Below are positions 43,338-52,656 of a stretch of DNA of 64,000 bases, one piece after another (positions within the stretch are counted from its first letter, which is position 1; every line of letters begins with the position of its first letter). The notes beneath the pieces were generated by a model. The model searched no databases and was not told where the DNA came from. It saw only the letters and a list, made by a program, of their open reading frames with translations. The position numbers and the translations under genes were made by a program. The stretch is from Chitinophagaceae bacterium LGM1 (GTDB lineage Bacteria; Bacteroidota; Bacteroidia; Chitinophagales; Chitinophagaceae), in contig CP075895.1 of assembly GCA_018604165.1 (NCBI GenBank), positions 2,599,001-2,663,000 on the forward strand, written 5' to 3'.

Positions 43338-45893
43338 ATGGCCAAAACAAAGACTACCCAGAAAAAAGCTGCTGAGCAGCCTGTTGACAACACAACTACT
43401 ACTACAGACCGTATAAGGCAGCTACGCCTTGGGTTTGGTATGTTTTTATTGCTATTCGGCATATTCCTGACCGTTTCTATTGCCAGCTATTTTTATAACT
43501 GGACGGCAGACTTCGACAAAGCATCTGTAAATATGTTGCTGAAAGGCAAAACCAACGTAGCTAATTGGGGTGGTCGCTTCGGGGCTACGCTATCTCATGC
43601 ATTGGTGTATAAGGGTGCAGGTGTTGCATCTTTAGCTATAGGTATATGGGTGGGTATGCTTGGGCTGAATATGATATACGGCAGACGTGTAGTACCCATT
43701 ATACGTTATCTGCGTTGGCTTTCTATATTGCTGCTGATAGTAGCTCCCATACTGGCTTACGTGTTACCCAATGCAGGCTTTCCATATGGTGGTGCATGGG
43801 GCAACGAGGCTATTGCTTACATGAATAGTTTCTTCGGGCATGGGGGTACGGGTATGATACTATTTGCCATCGTGTGTTTCTTTGCATTTGTTGTATTCGC
43901 GTTGGACATTTCGCCCATACTGCGTCGTGCGCGTACTACTGCCAAAGCCGTTGCCAGCATTATACCAACAGCCGTAAAAACAGGTGATAGCGAAACAGCT
44001 ACTGACGACGAAACAGAACCAACTAAAGAGATACCAACAAAAAACAGGAAAACTGAAGGCGGTGATTTTGTAAAGCCCATACTAATGGATGAAGAACCCA
44101 TGCAGGATGAGTGGAACATGACCATGAGCGACAAAACAGCCCCACATACTAATGCGCTGAAAACCACACCCTTAGCAGATTTGGGGATGACGCAAGAAGA
44201 GGAAGAGGAAACAGAAGAAGCGTACGAAACAGACGATGAGGCGACAGAAGAAATGGAGCTATCCATACCTGTTGCAGAAAAACCTGCCAAACAACAAGAA
44301 GAACCAGAGCTATCTATAGAAATTATACAGCAGGACGAAGAGCCTACAGTTGTTACCAAAAATGCACACATCAGCATAGAAGATAACGAACCGTATGCCC
44401 CTGAACTGGACTTGAGGGATTATAAATTTCCTACGCTCGATTTGCTGCAAGACCGTAGTGAAACCATCACCCTTGATAAAGACGAACTGGAAAAAAACAA
44501 AAACCAGATAATACAAACCCTACGCAGCTTTGGCATAGAAATACAACGCATCAGTGCTACCGTAGGCCCTACCGTAACGCTGTATGAAATAGTGCCTGCC
44601 GAGGGTGTGCGTATATCTAAAATCCGCAATCTGGAAGACGACATAGCGCTGAACCTTGCCGCATTGGGCATACGCATCATAGCTCCCATACCGGGGCGTG
44701 GCACCATAGGTATTGAAGTACCTAATACCAACAAGCAGATAGTATCTATGCGTACACTATTGTCAAGCGAAAAGTTTGCAAAGTCGAACATGAGCCTGCC
44801 GATAGCGTTGGGCAAAAAGATTGATAACGAAAACTATATTGTTGACCTTGCAACCATGCCGCACTTACTGATGGCGGGTGCTACAGGACAGGGTAAATCG
44901 GTAGGTATCAACGCTATACTGGTATCGTTGCTGTATAAAAAACATCCATCGCAACTGAAGTTTGTGATGATAGACCCTAAAAAAGTGGAGCTATCCATCT
45001 ACCGCACTATCGAAAAACATTTTCTGGCAAAACTACCCAATGAAGAGGAAGCCATCATTACCGATACCAAGAAAGTTATCTATACGCTCAATGCCCTGTG
45101 CATAGAGATGGATAACCGCTACGAACTGCTGAAAGAAGCTGGTGCGCGCAACATCAAAGAATACAACGAGAAGTTTATAGCCCGCAAGCTGAACCCACAG
45201 CGCGGCCATAAATACTTGCCATTCATAGTACTGGTAATAGATGAGTTTGCCGACCTGATAATGACGGCTGGCAAAGAAGTGGAAATGCCCATCGCGCGTT
45301 TGGCACAGTTGGCACGTGCCATCGGTATACACCTTATCATTGCTACACAACGCCCAAGTGTAAATGTGATAACGGGCACTATCAAAGCCAACTTCCCGGG
45401 GCGTATTGCTTTTAAAGTATCTGCAAAAGTAGATAGCCGTACCATACTGGATGCGGGCGGTGCAGAGCAACTGATAGGGCGCGGCGATATGCTGGTGTCT
45501 TATGGCAGCGAGCTATTGCGTGTACAGTGTGCGTTTGTGGACACGCCCGAAGTAGAAAAAATAGTTGACTTCATAGGTACACAGCGTGGTTACCCTTCTG
45601 CTTTTGAACTGCCTGAATACGAGGGCGAAGATGGCGAGAACGATAAAATCGTTGACCTGACCAACCGCGACAAACTGTTTGAAGACTGCGCCCGTACCGT
45701 GGTGCAGACACAAAGCGGCAGCACCAGTATGCTGCAACGCCGCTACAACCTCGGGTACAACCGTGCAGGCCGCATTATGGACCAACTGGAAGGAGCTGGC
45801 ATTGTAGGCCCTGCCGTAGGCAGCAAACCACGCGAGGTGTACTTTAAAACAGAAGCCGAGCTCGACCAGTTTTTAAGCAACCTTAACGATTAA
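43338..45893 (+). CDS. ftsK: DNA translocase FtsK/SpoIIIE
   Basis: The start is the ATG at 43338 (MAKTKTTQKK), downstream of the -7 box; a TTG 9 codons upstream would lie inside the promoter. The ~851-residue protein has four N-terminal transmembrane helices (~30-200), an acidic linker (~210-350), the translocase motor with Walker A GATGQGKSVG and Walker B VLVIDEFADLI, and a C-terminal gamma winged helix (LQRRYNLGYNRAGRIMDQLE) that reads polar sequences in the chromosome. It pumps DNA at the septum and activates XerCD at dif. The linker is short compared with that of E. coli FtsK. Confidence 0.97.
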   Translation: MAKTKTTQKKAAEQPVDNTTTTTDRIRQLRLGFGMFLLLFGIFLTVSIASYFYNWTADFDKASVNMLLKGKTNVANWGGRFGATLSHALVYKGAGVASLAIGIWVGMLGLNMIYGRRVVPIIRYLRWLSILLLIVAPILAYVLPNAGFPYGGAWGNEAIAYMNSFFGHGGTGMILFAIVCFFAFVVFALDISPILRRARTTAKAVASIIPTAVKTGDSETATDDETEPTKEIPTKNRKTEGGDFVKPILMDEEPMQDEWNMTMSDKTAPHTNALKTTPLADLGMTQEEEEETEEAYETDDEATEEMELSIPVAEKPAKQQEEPELSIEIIQQDEEPTVVTKNAHISIEDNEPYAPELDLRDYKFPTLDLLQDRSETITLDKDELEKNKNQIIQTLRSFGIEIQRISATVGPTVTLYEIVPAEGVRISKIRNLEDDIALNLAALGIRIIAPIPGRGTIGIEVPNTNKQIVSMRTLLSSEKFAKSNMSLPIALGKKIDNENYIVDLATMPHLLMAGATGQGKSVGINAILVSLLYKKHPSQLKFVMIDPKKVELSIYRTIEKHFLAKLPNEEEAIITDTKKVIYTLNALCIEMDNRYELLKEAGARNIKEYNEKFIARKLNPQRGHKYLPFIVLVIDEFADLIMTAGKEVEMPIARLAQLARAIGIHLIIATQRPSVNVITGTIKANFPGRIAFKVSAKVDSRTILDAGGAEQLIGRGDMLVSYGSELLRVQCAFVDTPEVEKIVDFIGTQRGYPSAFELPEYEGEDGENDKIVDLTNRDKLFEDCARTVVQTQSGSTSMLQRRYNLGYNRAGRIMDQLEGAGIVGPAVGSKPREVYFKTEAELDQFLSNLND

Positions 45894-45990
45894 TGGCGTA
45901 AATTCGCCCCTCGTTTTGCAGGATACCGTTAAACGTTTTCGTGCGGCTGGTGTCAAAAAGATTATCCATAACTAAATAAGAGAAAAGCAG

Positions 45991-46638
45991 ATGAAAAAGA
46001 TTTTGTGTTTAAGCATGGTGGCCGCTATGGCATTTGTACAACCCGCACTGGCACAAGGCGATGCTAAAGCCAAAACCATACTGGAAGCGGTGAGCAAGAA
46101 AGTAAACAGCCTGAAATCGCTGAAAGCCAATTTTGCACTGCACCTGACAGGCAATGGCGGCAAGGTAAAAGAAACGAAGAAAGGTACTTTCTACATGAAA
46201 GGCCCTAAATACCGTGTAGAGATAGCAGGGCAACAAATAATGTGCGATAACAAAACCGTGTGGACGTATATGAAAGCTACCAACGAGGTGCAGGTAAGCA
46301 ACTACAACCCCAACGAGCAGACTCTATCGCCCACTAAACTGTTTACTAATTTCTACGATAAAGAATACAACTACAAATACATAGGCACTCGTAAAGTAGG
46401 CACTAAGACTTGCGATATTATTGAAATGACCCCCATTGCCAAAGGCAAACAACTGAGCAAGGTAGAACTGGCAGTAGATAACACCAGCACCATAGTAGGC
46501 GGCAATGTGTGGGAAAAGAACGGCAATATGTACAAATACGAAGTAAGTGGTTTTACCCCCAACGCTACGGTAAATGATGGCATGTTCTCTTTCGACAAAA
46601 ATAAATACCCTGGCGTAGAGGTGGTTGATTTGCGATAG
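45991..46638 (+). CDS. lolA: Outer-membrane lipoprotein carrier protein LolA-like
   Basis: A 215-residue periplasmic protein. The signal peptide (~22 residues, ending PALAQ) is followed by the LolA half-barrel: KTILEAVSKKVNSLKSLKANF, then KKGTFYMKGPKYRVEIAGQQ and the strand DNKTVWTYMKATNEVQVS. LolA carries lipoproteins released by LolCDE across the periplasm. LolB is usually absent in Bacteroidota, so the last step may differ. It follows ftsK on the same strand, a common order in this phylum, and ends at a clear terminator. Confidence 0.92.
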   Translation: MKKILCLSMVAAMAFVQPALAQGDAKAKTILEAVSKKVNSLKSLKANFALHLTGNGGKVKETKKGTFYMKGPKYRVEIAGQQIMCDNKTVWTYMKATNEVQVSNYNPNEQTLSPTKLFTNFYDKEYNYKYIGTRKVGTKTCDIIEMTPIAKGKQLSKVELAVDNTSTIVGGNVWEKNGNMYKYEVSGFTPNATVNDGMFSFDKNKYPGVEVVDLR

Positions 46639-46673
46639 GACCCCAAACTCCTAAAGGGGCTTAATGATATTTT

Positions 46674-46705
46674 AAAAGGCACTTAATTGAGTGCCTTTTG
46701 TTTTG
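46674..46705 (+). terminator. Intrinsic terminator of lolA
   Basis: AAAAGGCACT (46674-46683) pairs with AGTGCCTTTT (46690-46699), loop TAATTG, followed by GTTTTG. The A-rich left arm also suits the convergent PIN-domain gene. Confidence 0.85.
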
Positions 46706-46715
46706 TAGGATTAAA

Positions 46716-48842
46716 TTAATCATCTAGTTTATCTAAGTGTTTCAAATTATCAGGAATTTGTAACATATCCTTAAACGCTTTGACATTAGATTGGTTTCTA
46801 TATTTATTAATTAAATTCCTAACAACAAGAAAAATTACAATAGTAATAATAATCGGAACTGTCCATTTTAGAATTATATTGTTGGATAATTCATCTAATT
46901 TTGATATAAACTTGCTAACATTCCATTGACAGTTATAAAAGATACAAAGCACTATCAACACTATTACTAAAATACAAAAAAACAACTCCCGCCATGACTT
47001 CGATCTCCATTTTTTAACTTCGGTTTTTACCCATTCCTCTCTTAGTTCTTTTCTTATTTTATTTTTTTCAATTAACCTTTTTTGTTTTTGCTCTTCGATT
47101 TCTTTTGACATTTCCTGTAACTTATCTTGAGCCTCTTTTGACTGTCTTTCATGGCTGCTTTTTACTCTATCTAAGTTATCAATTTTCTTAACTAGCCCTT
47201 TAAGTAGTTCATCCATTTTCTTTTTTTCTTCCTCTTCTTCTTCTTTTTGTGCCAGTGACATTGTTTCTAATCGCCTAACGAACTCTTCAGAATCCTTTTG
47301 AGCTAACAAGTTCAACTGCTCAATATTATTAACCCTTTTATTAGCTATTCTTGTTGCTACCCTGTATACATCTTTATCAGTTAAGTTATCCTTAGCGTAT
47401 TTTTGAATGTTGTCGTCTAACTCTTTTATGATGCTTGCCTTGGGTAAATTTTCGTTTAATGTGCATGAAATTAAAGTTGTAATCCCTATATCCACAAGTT
47501 CAGAGTTATGAATATTCATTGAAACATTAGGGTTGCTTAACCATAATATATTTAATAAGTCATCAACCTTGATGGTTATAGGTAAACTATCTTTCCCCTT
47601 AGCATAATCCACGCTCTGATAATTATCAGAAATTGAATTATTTACAAACCAACAATTAACTTTTTCGAAGTCTTTTATCTTCTTATCCCCTCTTTTTGAC
47701 TTTACGTACTGTATTGCAGTAGCATCATGTAATGCTGCTATATCATTATATCTAATTTTTTTCAGTGCTATGTATTCATCACTGAACTTTCCTAAGTTTC
47801 TATATTTAGTTGTATCGGGAATAACAATAATCCCTTTACTGCTTAATGTATCCTCTAAGTTATCAGCAATTCTATCAATATCTACTTTACTTAATTTTCT
47901 ACGATCGCAAGCATTATAAATATCCTCAGGATTGACTTTTTTCTGAAGAAACGTCTTATCGAAATTTTCTGCTTTTTTATGAAGAAGGTTACTAGCTTCC
48001 TCAATAGTATCAATCAAAACATTTGTTTTAAACCCCAATGATTTTGCAACATCCAATAGTTTCGAACAGGTTTTAGTAGATTCTGGTGTGTTTAAATCAA
48101 TAAGACTTATTATGTAATTAGTATCAAATACTAATTCCACTTCTACTTTTATTTTTTCTGGTTCATACTCTATGTAACTTGAAATTATTGACCCTAAGTA
48201 TATGTTTCTAATCAATTCATATACTGTAGCAATAGACTTAAAGTACTCTACAAATCTAGCTTCAATTGTATAGTCATGGTTATTTGTTTTAACACTGCCT
48301 TTTAAATATTTACCTAGTGTTAATTTATTAAGTTCTATAAAGGTGAAAATTGAACCGTATTCTTCTCTTGTAATATTATTTAACTTACAAAACTGGATAA
48401 ATATTCTTTCTAGTTCTTGTATTTCAAATGCCTTCTTTTCAATAAAATCGTCAAACTGGGCAAATACGTAATTATTTATTGCAAATGAACCATCTTGGTA
48501 TAATTGGAAATGAATAACATCTTCTGTATTAACTTCTTTTGCTATTTTTAATAATATCTTTTTTAATACTGGAAGCGGTATCTCAATATCATATAATTGG
48601 CTCACTATAGCCTCAATTTCAGATATATTTTTCCCGCTGAATTGTCCCTCTCTATTCAAAATAGATATTGCTCGTTTTACTATAGGCACAAAAACATCAA
48701 GTAAGTCAGTCATTAACGTTGAAGAATTATATACGTGCGCTAACAAACTGTATGCAAGTATTCTATCTGTCTTTTTCAAATCAAAATAATTTACTAACTC
48801 TAATCTACAACACCCTTTGTTAACAACAAAAAAGCTGCCCAT
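46716..48842 (-). CDS. Membrane-anchored protein with PIN-like nuclease domain and coiled coil
   Basis: Up to 708 residues; numbering is from the first ATG. The first ~225 residues are helical with no known family. Residues ~235-405 look like a PIN-like domain: VFDTNYIISLID with Asp240, TIEEA with Glu281/282, ALHDATAIQYV with Asp373, then CWFVNNS where the last acidic residue of the usual TnD is Asn. A charged coiled coil covers ~525-610 and two transmembrane helices lie at ~618-637 and ~656-675, leaving a short cytoplasmic tail. It is strikingly AT-rich compared with its neighbours. The first ATG lies inside the upstream terminator loop, so the true start may be later (for example Met44 at 48713). 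It may be a defence or toxin-like RNase. Confidence 0.7.
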   Translation of the reverse strand: MGSFFVVNKGCCRLELVNYFDLKKTDRILAYSLLAHVYNSSTLMTDLLDVFVPIVKRAISILNREGQFSGKNISEIEAIVSQLYDIEIPLPVLKKILLKIAKEVNTEDVIHFQLYQDGSFAINNYVFAQFDDFIEKKAFEIQELERIFIQFCKLNNITREEYGSIFTFIELNKLTLGKYLKGSVKTNNHDYTIEARFVEYFKSIATVYELIRNIYLGSIISSYIEYEPEKIKVEVELVFDTNYIISLIDLNTPESTKTCSKLLDVAKSLGFKTNVLIDTIEEASNLLHKKAENFDKTFLQKKVNPEDIYNACDRRKLSKVDIDRIADNLEDTLSSKGIIVIPDTTKYRNLGKFSDEYIALKKIRYNDIAALHDATAIQYVKSKRGDKKIKDFEKVNCWFVNNSISDNYQSVDYAKGKDSLPITIKVDDLLNILWLSNPNVSMNIHNSELVDIGITTLISCTLNENLPKASIIKELDDNIQKYAKDNLTDKDVYRVATRIANKRVNNIEQLNLLAQKDSEEFVRRLETMSLAQKEEEEEEKKKMDELLKGLVKKIDNLDRVKSSHERQSKEAQDKLQEMSKEIEEQKQKRLIEKNKIRKELREEWVKTEVKKWRSKSWRELFFCILVIVLIVLCIFYNCQWNVSKFISKLDELSNNIILKWTVPIIITIVIFLVVRNLINKYRNQSNVKAFKDMLQIPDNLKHLDKLDD

Positions 48843-48852
48843 ACAGGCAGCT
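48827..48852 (-). terminator. Intrinsic terminator of the YHYH gene
   Basis: AGCTGCC (48833-48839) pairs with GGCAGCT (48846-48852); on the minus strand the stem is followed by TTTTTTGTTG. The first ATG of the PIN-domain frame is in the loop. Confidence 0.85.
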
Positions 48853-48883
48853 CCTCTTTACTGAAACCTCAAAATGAAAATAC

Positions 48884-50071
48884 TTATTGCTTCACTACAC
48901 GTTTTATAAAGCCAGCACCCTTATCATCCTGTAAACCTATAAAGTACATGCCATAGCTATAGCTACTCATGTCTATCTGCACGGTGGTATTTATTTTCTT
49001 TTCTTGCAACACTTTACCCTCTACATTATATACTGTCAGGGTATAGTTCTTATTTTCTTTTAGTTGCACAGTCAGGTAGTCTTTTACAGGTACGGGGTAC
49101 ATCTTCACAGCATCGTCCATTGCTTCTACTTCTTTTACAGCCGTAGTTGGTTGGTATTGTGTAGCACCGCCCGGCACGGTAGCTTTACCACCATTAGGAC
49201 CTGTATTACCTGTTTGCAGGTTGCCATAATATGTAGGTCCTATAAAATATGGGTAGATGGGTTTCAACGATGCATCTACCGTAGTAAAGTATGCGTACGT
49301 GCCGTTGGGGTATTCAGGTGTTTTACAGAAACGGCCATTGTGCTCGTCCAGATGCCCGGAGCCTGCTGTGTATTGCCAGTCTTCTATAAAACAGCCTATC
49401 GGGTATTGTGTGTTCACATTCGGTCCGTTAGTACGTGTGGTGTACGATTTTGTACTGTAGCTGGTTTGCATCCTTGTAATGCCACCAGTACCATCTGTAT
49501 TGGCATAGGCATAAGGGCCATACACAGGGTAGCCATCCCATGCATAGGCTACAATGGGAGAGTGTTTGGATGCATCAAAATCGTGCAGTGCGAGATTATC
49601 AAAATGGTGGTGGTACATATTGGTAGGTGTACTGTGCCCGTTGTACGGGTCCATATCATTGCCTTCAAAATAATAGGCAAGCCTGTTCCATACACCAGCA
49701 CCGTTGTAAGACTGTGCATCGCCCGGGTGAAAGAATACGGAGCCATCATACATGAGCCCCGTTTGTCCGCCTACCACGCTGGGCTTGGTAGTAGCTACAG
49801 ATGGAGTACGTGGCAATGTCCAAGTGGCTTGCAAATCTTTGGCGTTGTTTACAGTCAGGCCATCTTTGTAATAATTGGGGATGCCGCTTGTCTTTACATA
49901 CACATTGGTAGTGGTATAGTACACCGCTTCTACATCTGTTAGAATGCCGTTATATTTATTGTTAGTCGTGTTAAACCACCATTTGGTTATCATGGGGTCT
50001 GTAACTGTTTGTGCACCTGCTATGGCAGTGTACATAAGCATAAGCATCAGGAGTGCGTTTTTCTTCAGCAT
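48884..50071 (-). CDS. YHYH domain protein with T9SS sorting domain
   Basis: A 395-residue exported protein with a signal peptide (~20 residues, ending AGAQ). The central region (~130-290) is a YHYH domain: the His-rich MYHHHFDNLALHDFD, AYAWDGYPVYGPYAY, GCFIEDWQYT, GHLDEHNGRFCKTPEYPNG and YPYFIGPTYYG. The last ~75 residues are a T9SS sorting domain (VKMYPVPVKDYLTVQL to KRVVKQ). The His and acidic clusters suggest metal binding, but the biochemical role of YHYH proteins is not known to me. It is the last gene of a probable operon with MbnP-like and MbnH-like genes and ends at a strong terminator. Confidence 0.9.
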   Translation of the reverse strand: MLKKNALLMLMLMYTAIAGAQTVTDPMITKWWFNTTNNKYNGILTDVEAVYYTTTNVYVKTSGIPNYYKDGLTVNNAKDLQATWTLPRTPSVATTKPSVVGGQTGLMYDGSVFFHPGDAQSYNGAGVWNRLAYYFEGNDMDPYNGHSTPTNMYHHHFDNLALHDFDASKHSPIVAYAWDGYPVYGPYAYANTDGTGGITRMQTSYSTKSYTTRTNGPNVNTQYPIGCFIEDWQYTAGSGHLDEHNGRFCKTPEYPNGTYAYFTTVDASLKPIYPYFIGPTYYGNLQTGNTGPNGGKATVPGGATQYQPTTAVKEVEAMDDAVKMYPVPVKDYLTVQLKENKNYTLTVYNVEGKVLQEKKINTTVQIDMSSYSYGMYFIGLQDDKGAGFIKRVVKQ

Positions 50072-50135
50072 AAATATTTTTGTTTTAGCAGATACAATAT
50101 GGTTGTCTTCTTATCATGTTTAGACGACAGCCACT

Positions 50136-51170
50136 TTACAATCCTTCGCTCTGTTCAAAATATTTTTTCGGAAAGCCGTATGCAGTATTGGAAACAAATG
50201 TTTTATCATTCAGCGTTGCCAGAAAACTTATCAGGTAAAACTTCTCTTCATTATTCATAAACACTCCTTTTTGCAACTGTGTTGCCAGTGTAGGTGTACG
50301 CTGGATGCCCATAGCATAATGGTTGAGTACCTGCCCCAAATGTTTAAACCTGCCATCGTGCATGTAAGGGTAGCTATACTTCAGGTTGCGGAGTGTGGGC
50401 ACTTTAAACTTCAACGAGTCTATTGGCAGTTTGGTTATTGCCATACGCCCGCTGTCATTCAGGGTATTGTCAACATACAATCCGTTGTTCTCAAAGCTGT
50501 AATTGGTAAACAATGGCTCTGTATGGCAAGATGCACAATGCTGTTTGTACAAGGCATAGCCTTTACTTTCCTGCTCGGTAAATGCTGCCTGCTTGCGCAT
50601 CACGCTATCGTACTTTGCATTTTTACTCACAAGCGTGAGCATGAATTGCGAAAGGGCTTGCAGCAGGTGTTGTCCTGTTATTACAGAATCTCCATAGGCT
50701 TTATAAAACAAGTTGGGGTAACGTGTATTGCTTTGCAGTTTGCGGATAACGTTGGGCAAGCTCTCATCCATTTCAAGCGGATTGGTAATGGGAGCAAGCG
50801 ATTGCACGTCAAGGTGGTTTATAGAGCCATCCCACATAAAGCTGCTACTCCATGCAAGGTTCATCAACGCCGGAGAATTGCGCTTGCCAATCCTGTCATT
50901 AATCCCATGGCTCAAGTCATGGTCAACATGCGTAAAAGCATTGAATGGCGAATGACAACTTGCACAAGATGTAGTGCTATCTCTTGATAGTACAGGGTCG
51001 TAAAACAGCATCCTGCCCAGTTCCACTTTGTTGAGCGATAGTGGGTTTTTACCAAAATCATATACAGGCTTAGGCCAGCCCTTGGGTATGGCAAACTGTA
51101 TCTTGTTCGTCTTAAACGATAGCAAGGCAACCGTTGCCAGCAGACAGCTTATGACCAATCCCTTTTTCAC
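50136..51170 (-). CDS. Diheme MauG/MbnH-like cytochrome c peroxidase family protein
   Basis: The start is a GTG at 51170, overlapping the upstream stop as GTGA, so translation is coupled. The 344-residue protein has an N-terminal signal or anchor and two heme c sites, CASCH at 69-73 and CASCH at 212-216. FMWDGS (Trp113) and PYMHDGRF (His271) match the bacterial diheme peroxidase/MauG fold. In this family MauG and MbnH use high-valent hemes to modify a Trp of a partner protein. The neighbour is MbnP-like, so an MbnH role is more likely than H2O2 removal. Haem ligand details cannot be settled from sequence alone. Confidence 0.88.
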   Translation of the reverse strand: MKKGLVISCLLATVALLSFKTNKIQFAIPKGWPKPVYDFGKNPLSLNKVELGRMLFYDPVLSRDSTTSCASCHSPFNAFTHVDHDLSHGINDRIGKRNSPALMNLAWSSSFMWDGSINHLDVQSLAPITNPLEMDESLPNVIRKLQSNTRYPNLFYKAYGDSVITGQHLLQALSQFMLTLVSKNAKYDSVMRKQAAFTEQESKGYALYKQHCASCHTEPLFTNYSFENNGLYVDNTLNDSGRMAITKLPIDSLKFKVPTLRNLKYSYPYMHDGRFKHLGQVLNHYAMGIQRTPTLATQLQKGVFMNNEEKFYLISFLATLNDKTFVSNTAYGFPKKYFEQSEGL

Positions 51171-51865
51171 TGCTGTTGTATGTTTAGGGTAGCTGCTAAT
51201 TGTTTAGCAAGTTGTACGGCCTCTGCACTCGGACTCATGATGGTGTGTTGCTGGCGCAAGTCTATTTGTTGCAGCCATTTGTCTAAAGGTATCTCTATCG
51301 TCATGGCATTAGGTGCATCTACATTTCGCAATGTTACCTGTACCAGTGCATTATCCTTGCCTGCATAGCCCCCAATATGAAACTGAAACTCGTTACGACG
51401 TGTATTACAGAGGTTGCTGTTGCCCTCAACCTTGAAGTTGATATAACCACTCTGCCAAGCCCAATACATGCCTTTTTCGGGGTCTAAATCGCCACCATGT
51501 GCCCCAGATACACTCATGATACTATCTACACCAATACTGAAATGAATTGCATCGTACTTGGGTATGTTTGACAATCGTAGCTGCAAGGTGGTTGGTTCAG
51601 CCATATCCAGTAAGTGATAACTATTGGGTTCTCTGTAAACTATCTTACCGTTTACAGACAAGGATATAGCCGATATATAACAACGGAAATTGGTTATTTG
51701 CAAACTATCGCCCGATGGTAGCTTGTAATACTTCTCTGCATCTACAGGCTTACCACCCCATGTGGGTACAAACCGTAAGTTGAGGTGCTGTGCTACTACC
51801 ACCTGTGCGCAACAGAACAAACATATCAACAATAGCGGGCGGAGAAGCATATATGGGTGTTTCAC
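51167..51865 (-). CDS. MbnP family protein (putative copper-binding)
   Basis: A 232-residue exported protein with a signal peptide (~26 residues). The body has the MbnP pattern: LNLRFVPTWGGKPVDAEKYY at the mature start, LQITNFRCYISAISL, and the signature GMYWAWQSGYINFKVEG with Trp135 and Trp137, then RRNEFQFHIGGY. MbnP proteins are periplasmic partners of the diheme enzyme MbnH; in methanotrophs a Trp is oxidised to kynurenine and takes part in copper binding. Here the diheme gene overlaps its end by 4 bp. The C-terminus is helical. Whether a Trp here is modified is inference. Confidence 0.85.
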   Translation of the reverse strand: MKHPYMLLRPLLLICLFCCAQVVVAQHLNLRFVPTWGGKPVDAEKYYKLPSGDSLQITNFRCYISAISLSVNGKIVYREPNSYHLLDMAEPTTLQLRLSNIPKYDAIHFSIGVDSIMSVSGAHGGDLDPEKGMYWAWQSGYINFKVEGNSNLCNTRRNEFQFHIGGYAGKDNALVQVTLRNVDAPNAMTIEIPLDKWLQQIDLRQQHTIMSPSAEAVQLAKQLAATLNIQQQ

Positions 51866-51916
51866 TTACAATATACAGACGATATTAGTAAGATTTCCCT
51901 TCGGGTAGCTGCAATA

Positions 51917-51938
51917 AAAAAAGCGGGAATAATCCCGC
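51917..51938 (-). terminator. Intrinsic terminator of the 169-residue lipoprotein gene
   Basis: GCGGGA (51923-51928) pairs with TCCCGC (51933-51938), loop ATAA; on the minus strand TTTTTTTATTG follows. It separates the lipoprotein gene from the MbnP operon. Confidence 0.8.
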
Positions 51939-51964
51939 CTTGTCTATTTACCTGTCCCTTGCTA

Positions 51965-52474
51965 TCAGAGTTTTGCCAATTGTACTTTGGTAAAAAAGCC
52001 TTCCGTTATCACCAAAGAGTCGGTCATGGTAAATTTTTCTGTATCTGCATTGTAGAGATACAGCGTACCACTGAATTTGCCTGTTGCTTTTCTATCGCTC
52101 GTCAGTTCTGTCATTTCAAGGCTGCCTTTATTACTCATGTACATTTTATTGTTTTCAGGAAAGTAATATATCCTGGCCTTACCTTTCAGGCGTTTGTCGC
52201 CAACTGTGTAGTTGCCTGCCGTATTGCCGAATATATCTATAGACAATTGTTTTACACCCTCTTCGTATTTAACGAATGTAAAAGTATCTGCCATCAGGTA
52301 GCCACCACCTGTTTTACTGATTTGTGTACCGTTCAGCTTAAAACACACGTTACCATCGCCACAGCCACCATTGCTGGTATTGTTATTAGTAGTGGTAGGT
52401 GTTGTAGTAGTTTTGTCTTTTTTACACGCTGCCAATAAAGCCATGCAGATACATACGTAGAATAGTTTTTTCAT
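51965..52474 (-). CDS. Predicted lipoprotein of unknown function
   Basis: A 169-residue protein with a clear lipoprotein signal (LLAAC, Cys17). It is followed by a Thr/Asn-rich linker (~20-36) and a ~130-residue beta-rich domain with GNVCFKLNGTQIS, YLMADTFTFVKYEEG, and LYLYNADTEKFT. It resembles small outer-membrane-anchored domains common in Bacteroidota, but I cannot name a family. It has its own terminator. It lies upstream of the MbnP operon on the same strand, but a terminator between them argues against one transcript. Confidence 0.8.
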   Translation of the reverse strand: MKKLFYVCICMALLAACKKDKTTTTPTTTNNNTSNGGCGDGNVCFKLNGTQISKTGGGYLMADTFTFVKYEEGVKQLSIDIFGNTAGNYTVGDKRLKGKARIYYFPENNKMYMSNKGSLEMTELTSDRKATGKFSGTLYLYNADTEKFTMTDSLVITEGFFTKVQLAKL

Positions 52475-52570
52475 ACTCGGGATATTTATTTGATGTAAAG
52501 CTACCGAGCATCCCTTTACCGTTTCCTACACTTATCGGTGTATTTATGCCTACCTGCCAGTACGGATATA

Positions 52571-52593
52571 AAAAAGCAGGGATAGACCCTGCT
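52571..52593 (-). terminator. Intrinsic terminator of the small barrel-protein gene
   Basis: AGCAGGG (52575-52581) pairs with CCCTGCT (52587-52593), loop ATAGA; on the minus strand TTTTTATATCC follows. Confidence 0.75.
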
Positions 52594-52656
52594 CATTATA
52601 ACCATCTGCTATGCACGCTTCGCCGTAAGTGGTTTGTACACGCATCAATCCCTGCC

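Noticed and set aside
49064-49942. Long open frame of 292 codons on the plus strand opposite the YHYH gene
   Set aside because: It is antisense to a clearly assigned protein, has no recognisable domain, a Cys/Val-rich random composition and no promoter or ribosome-binding site.
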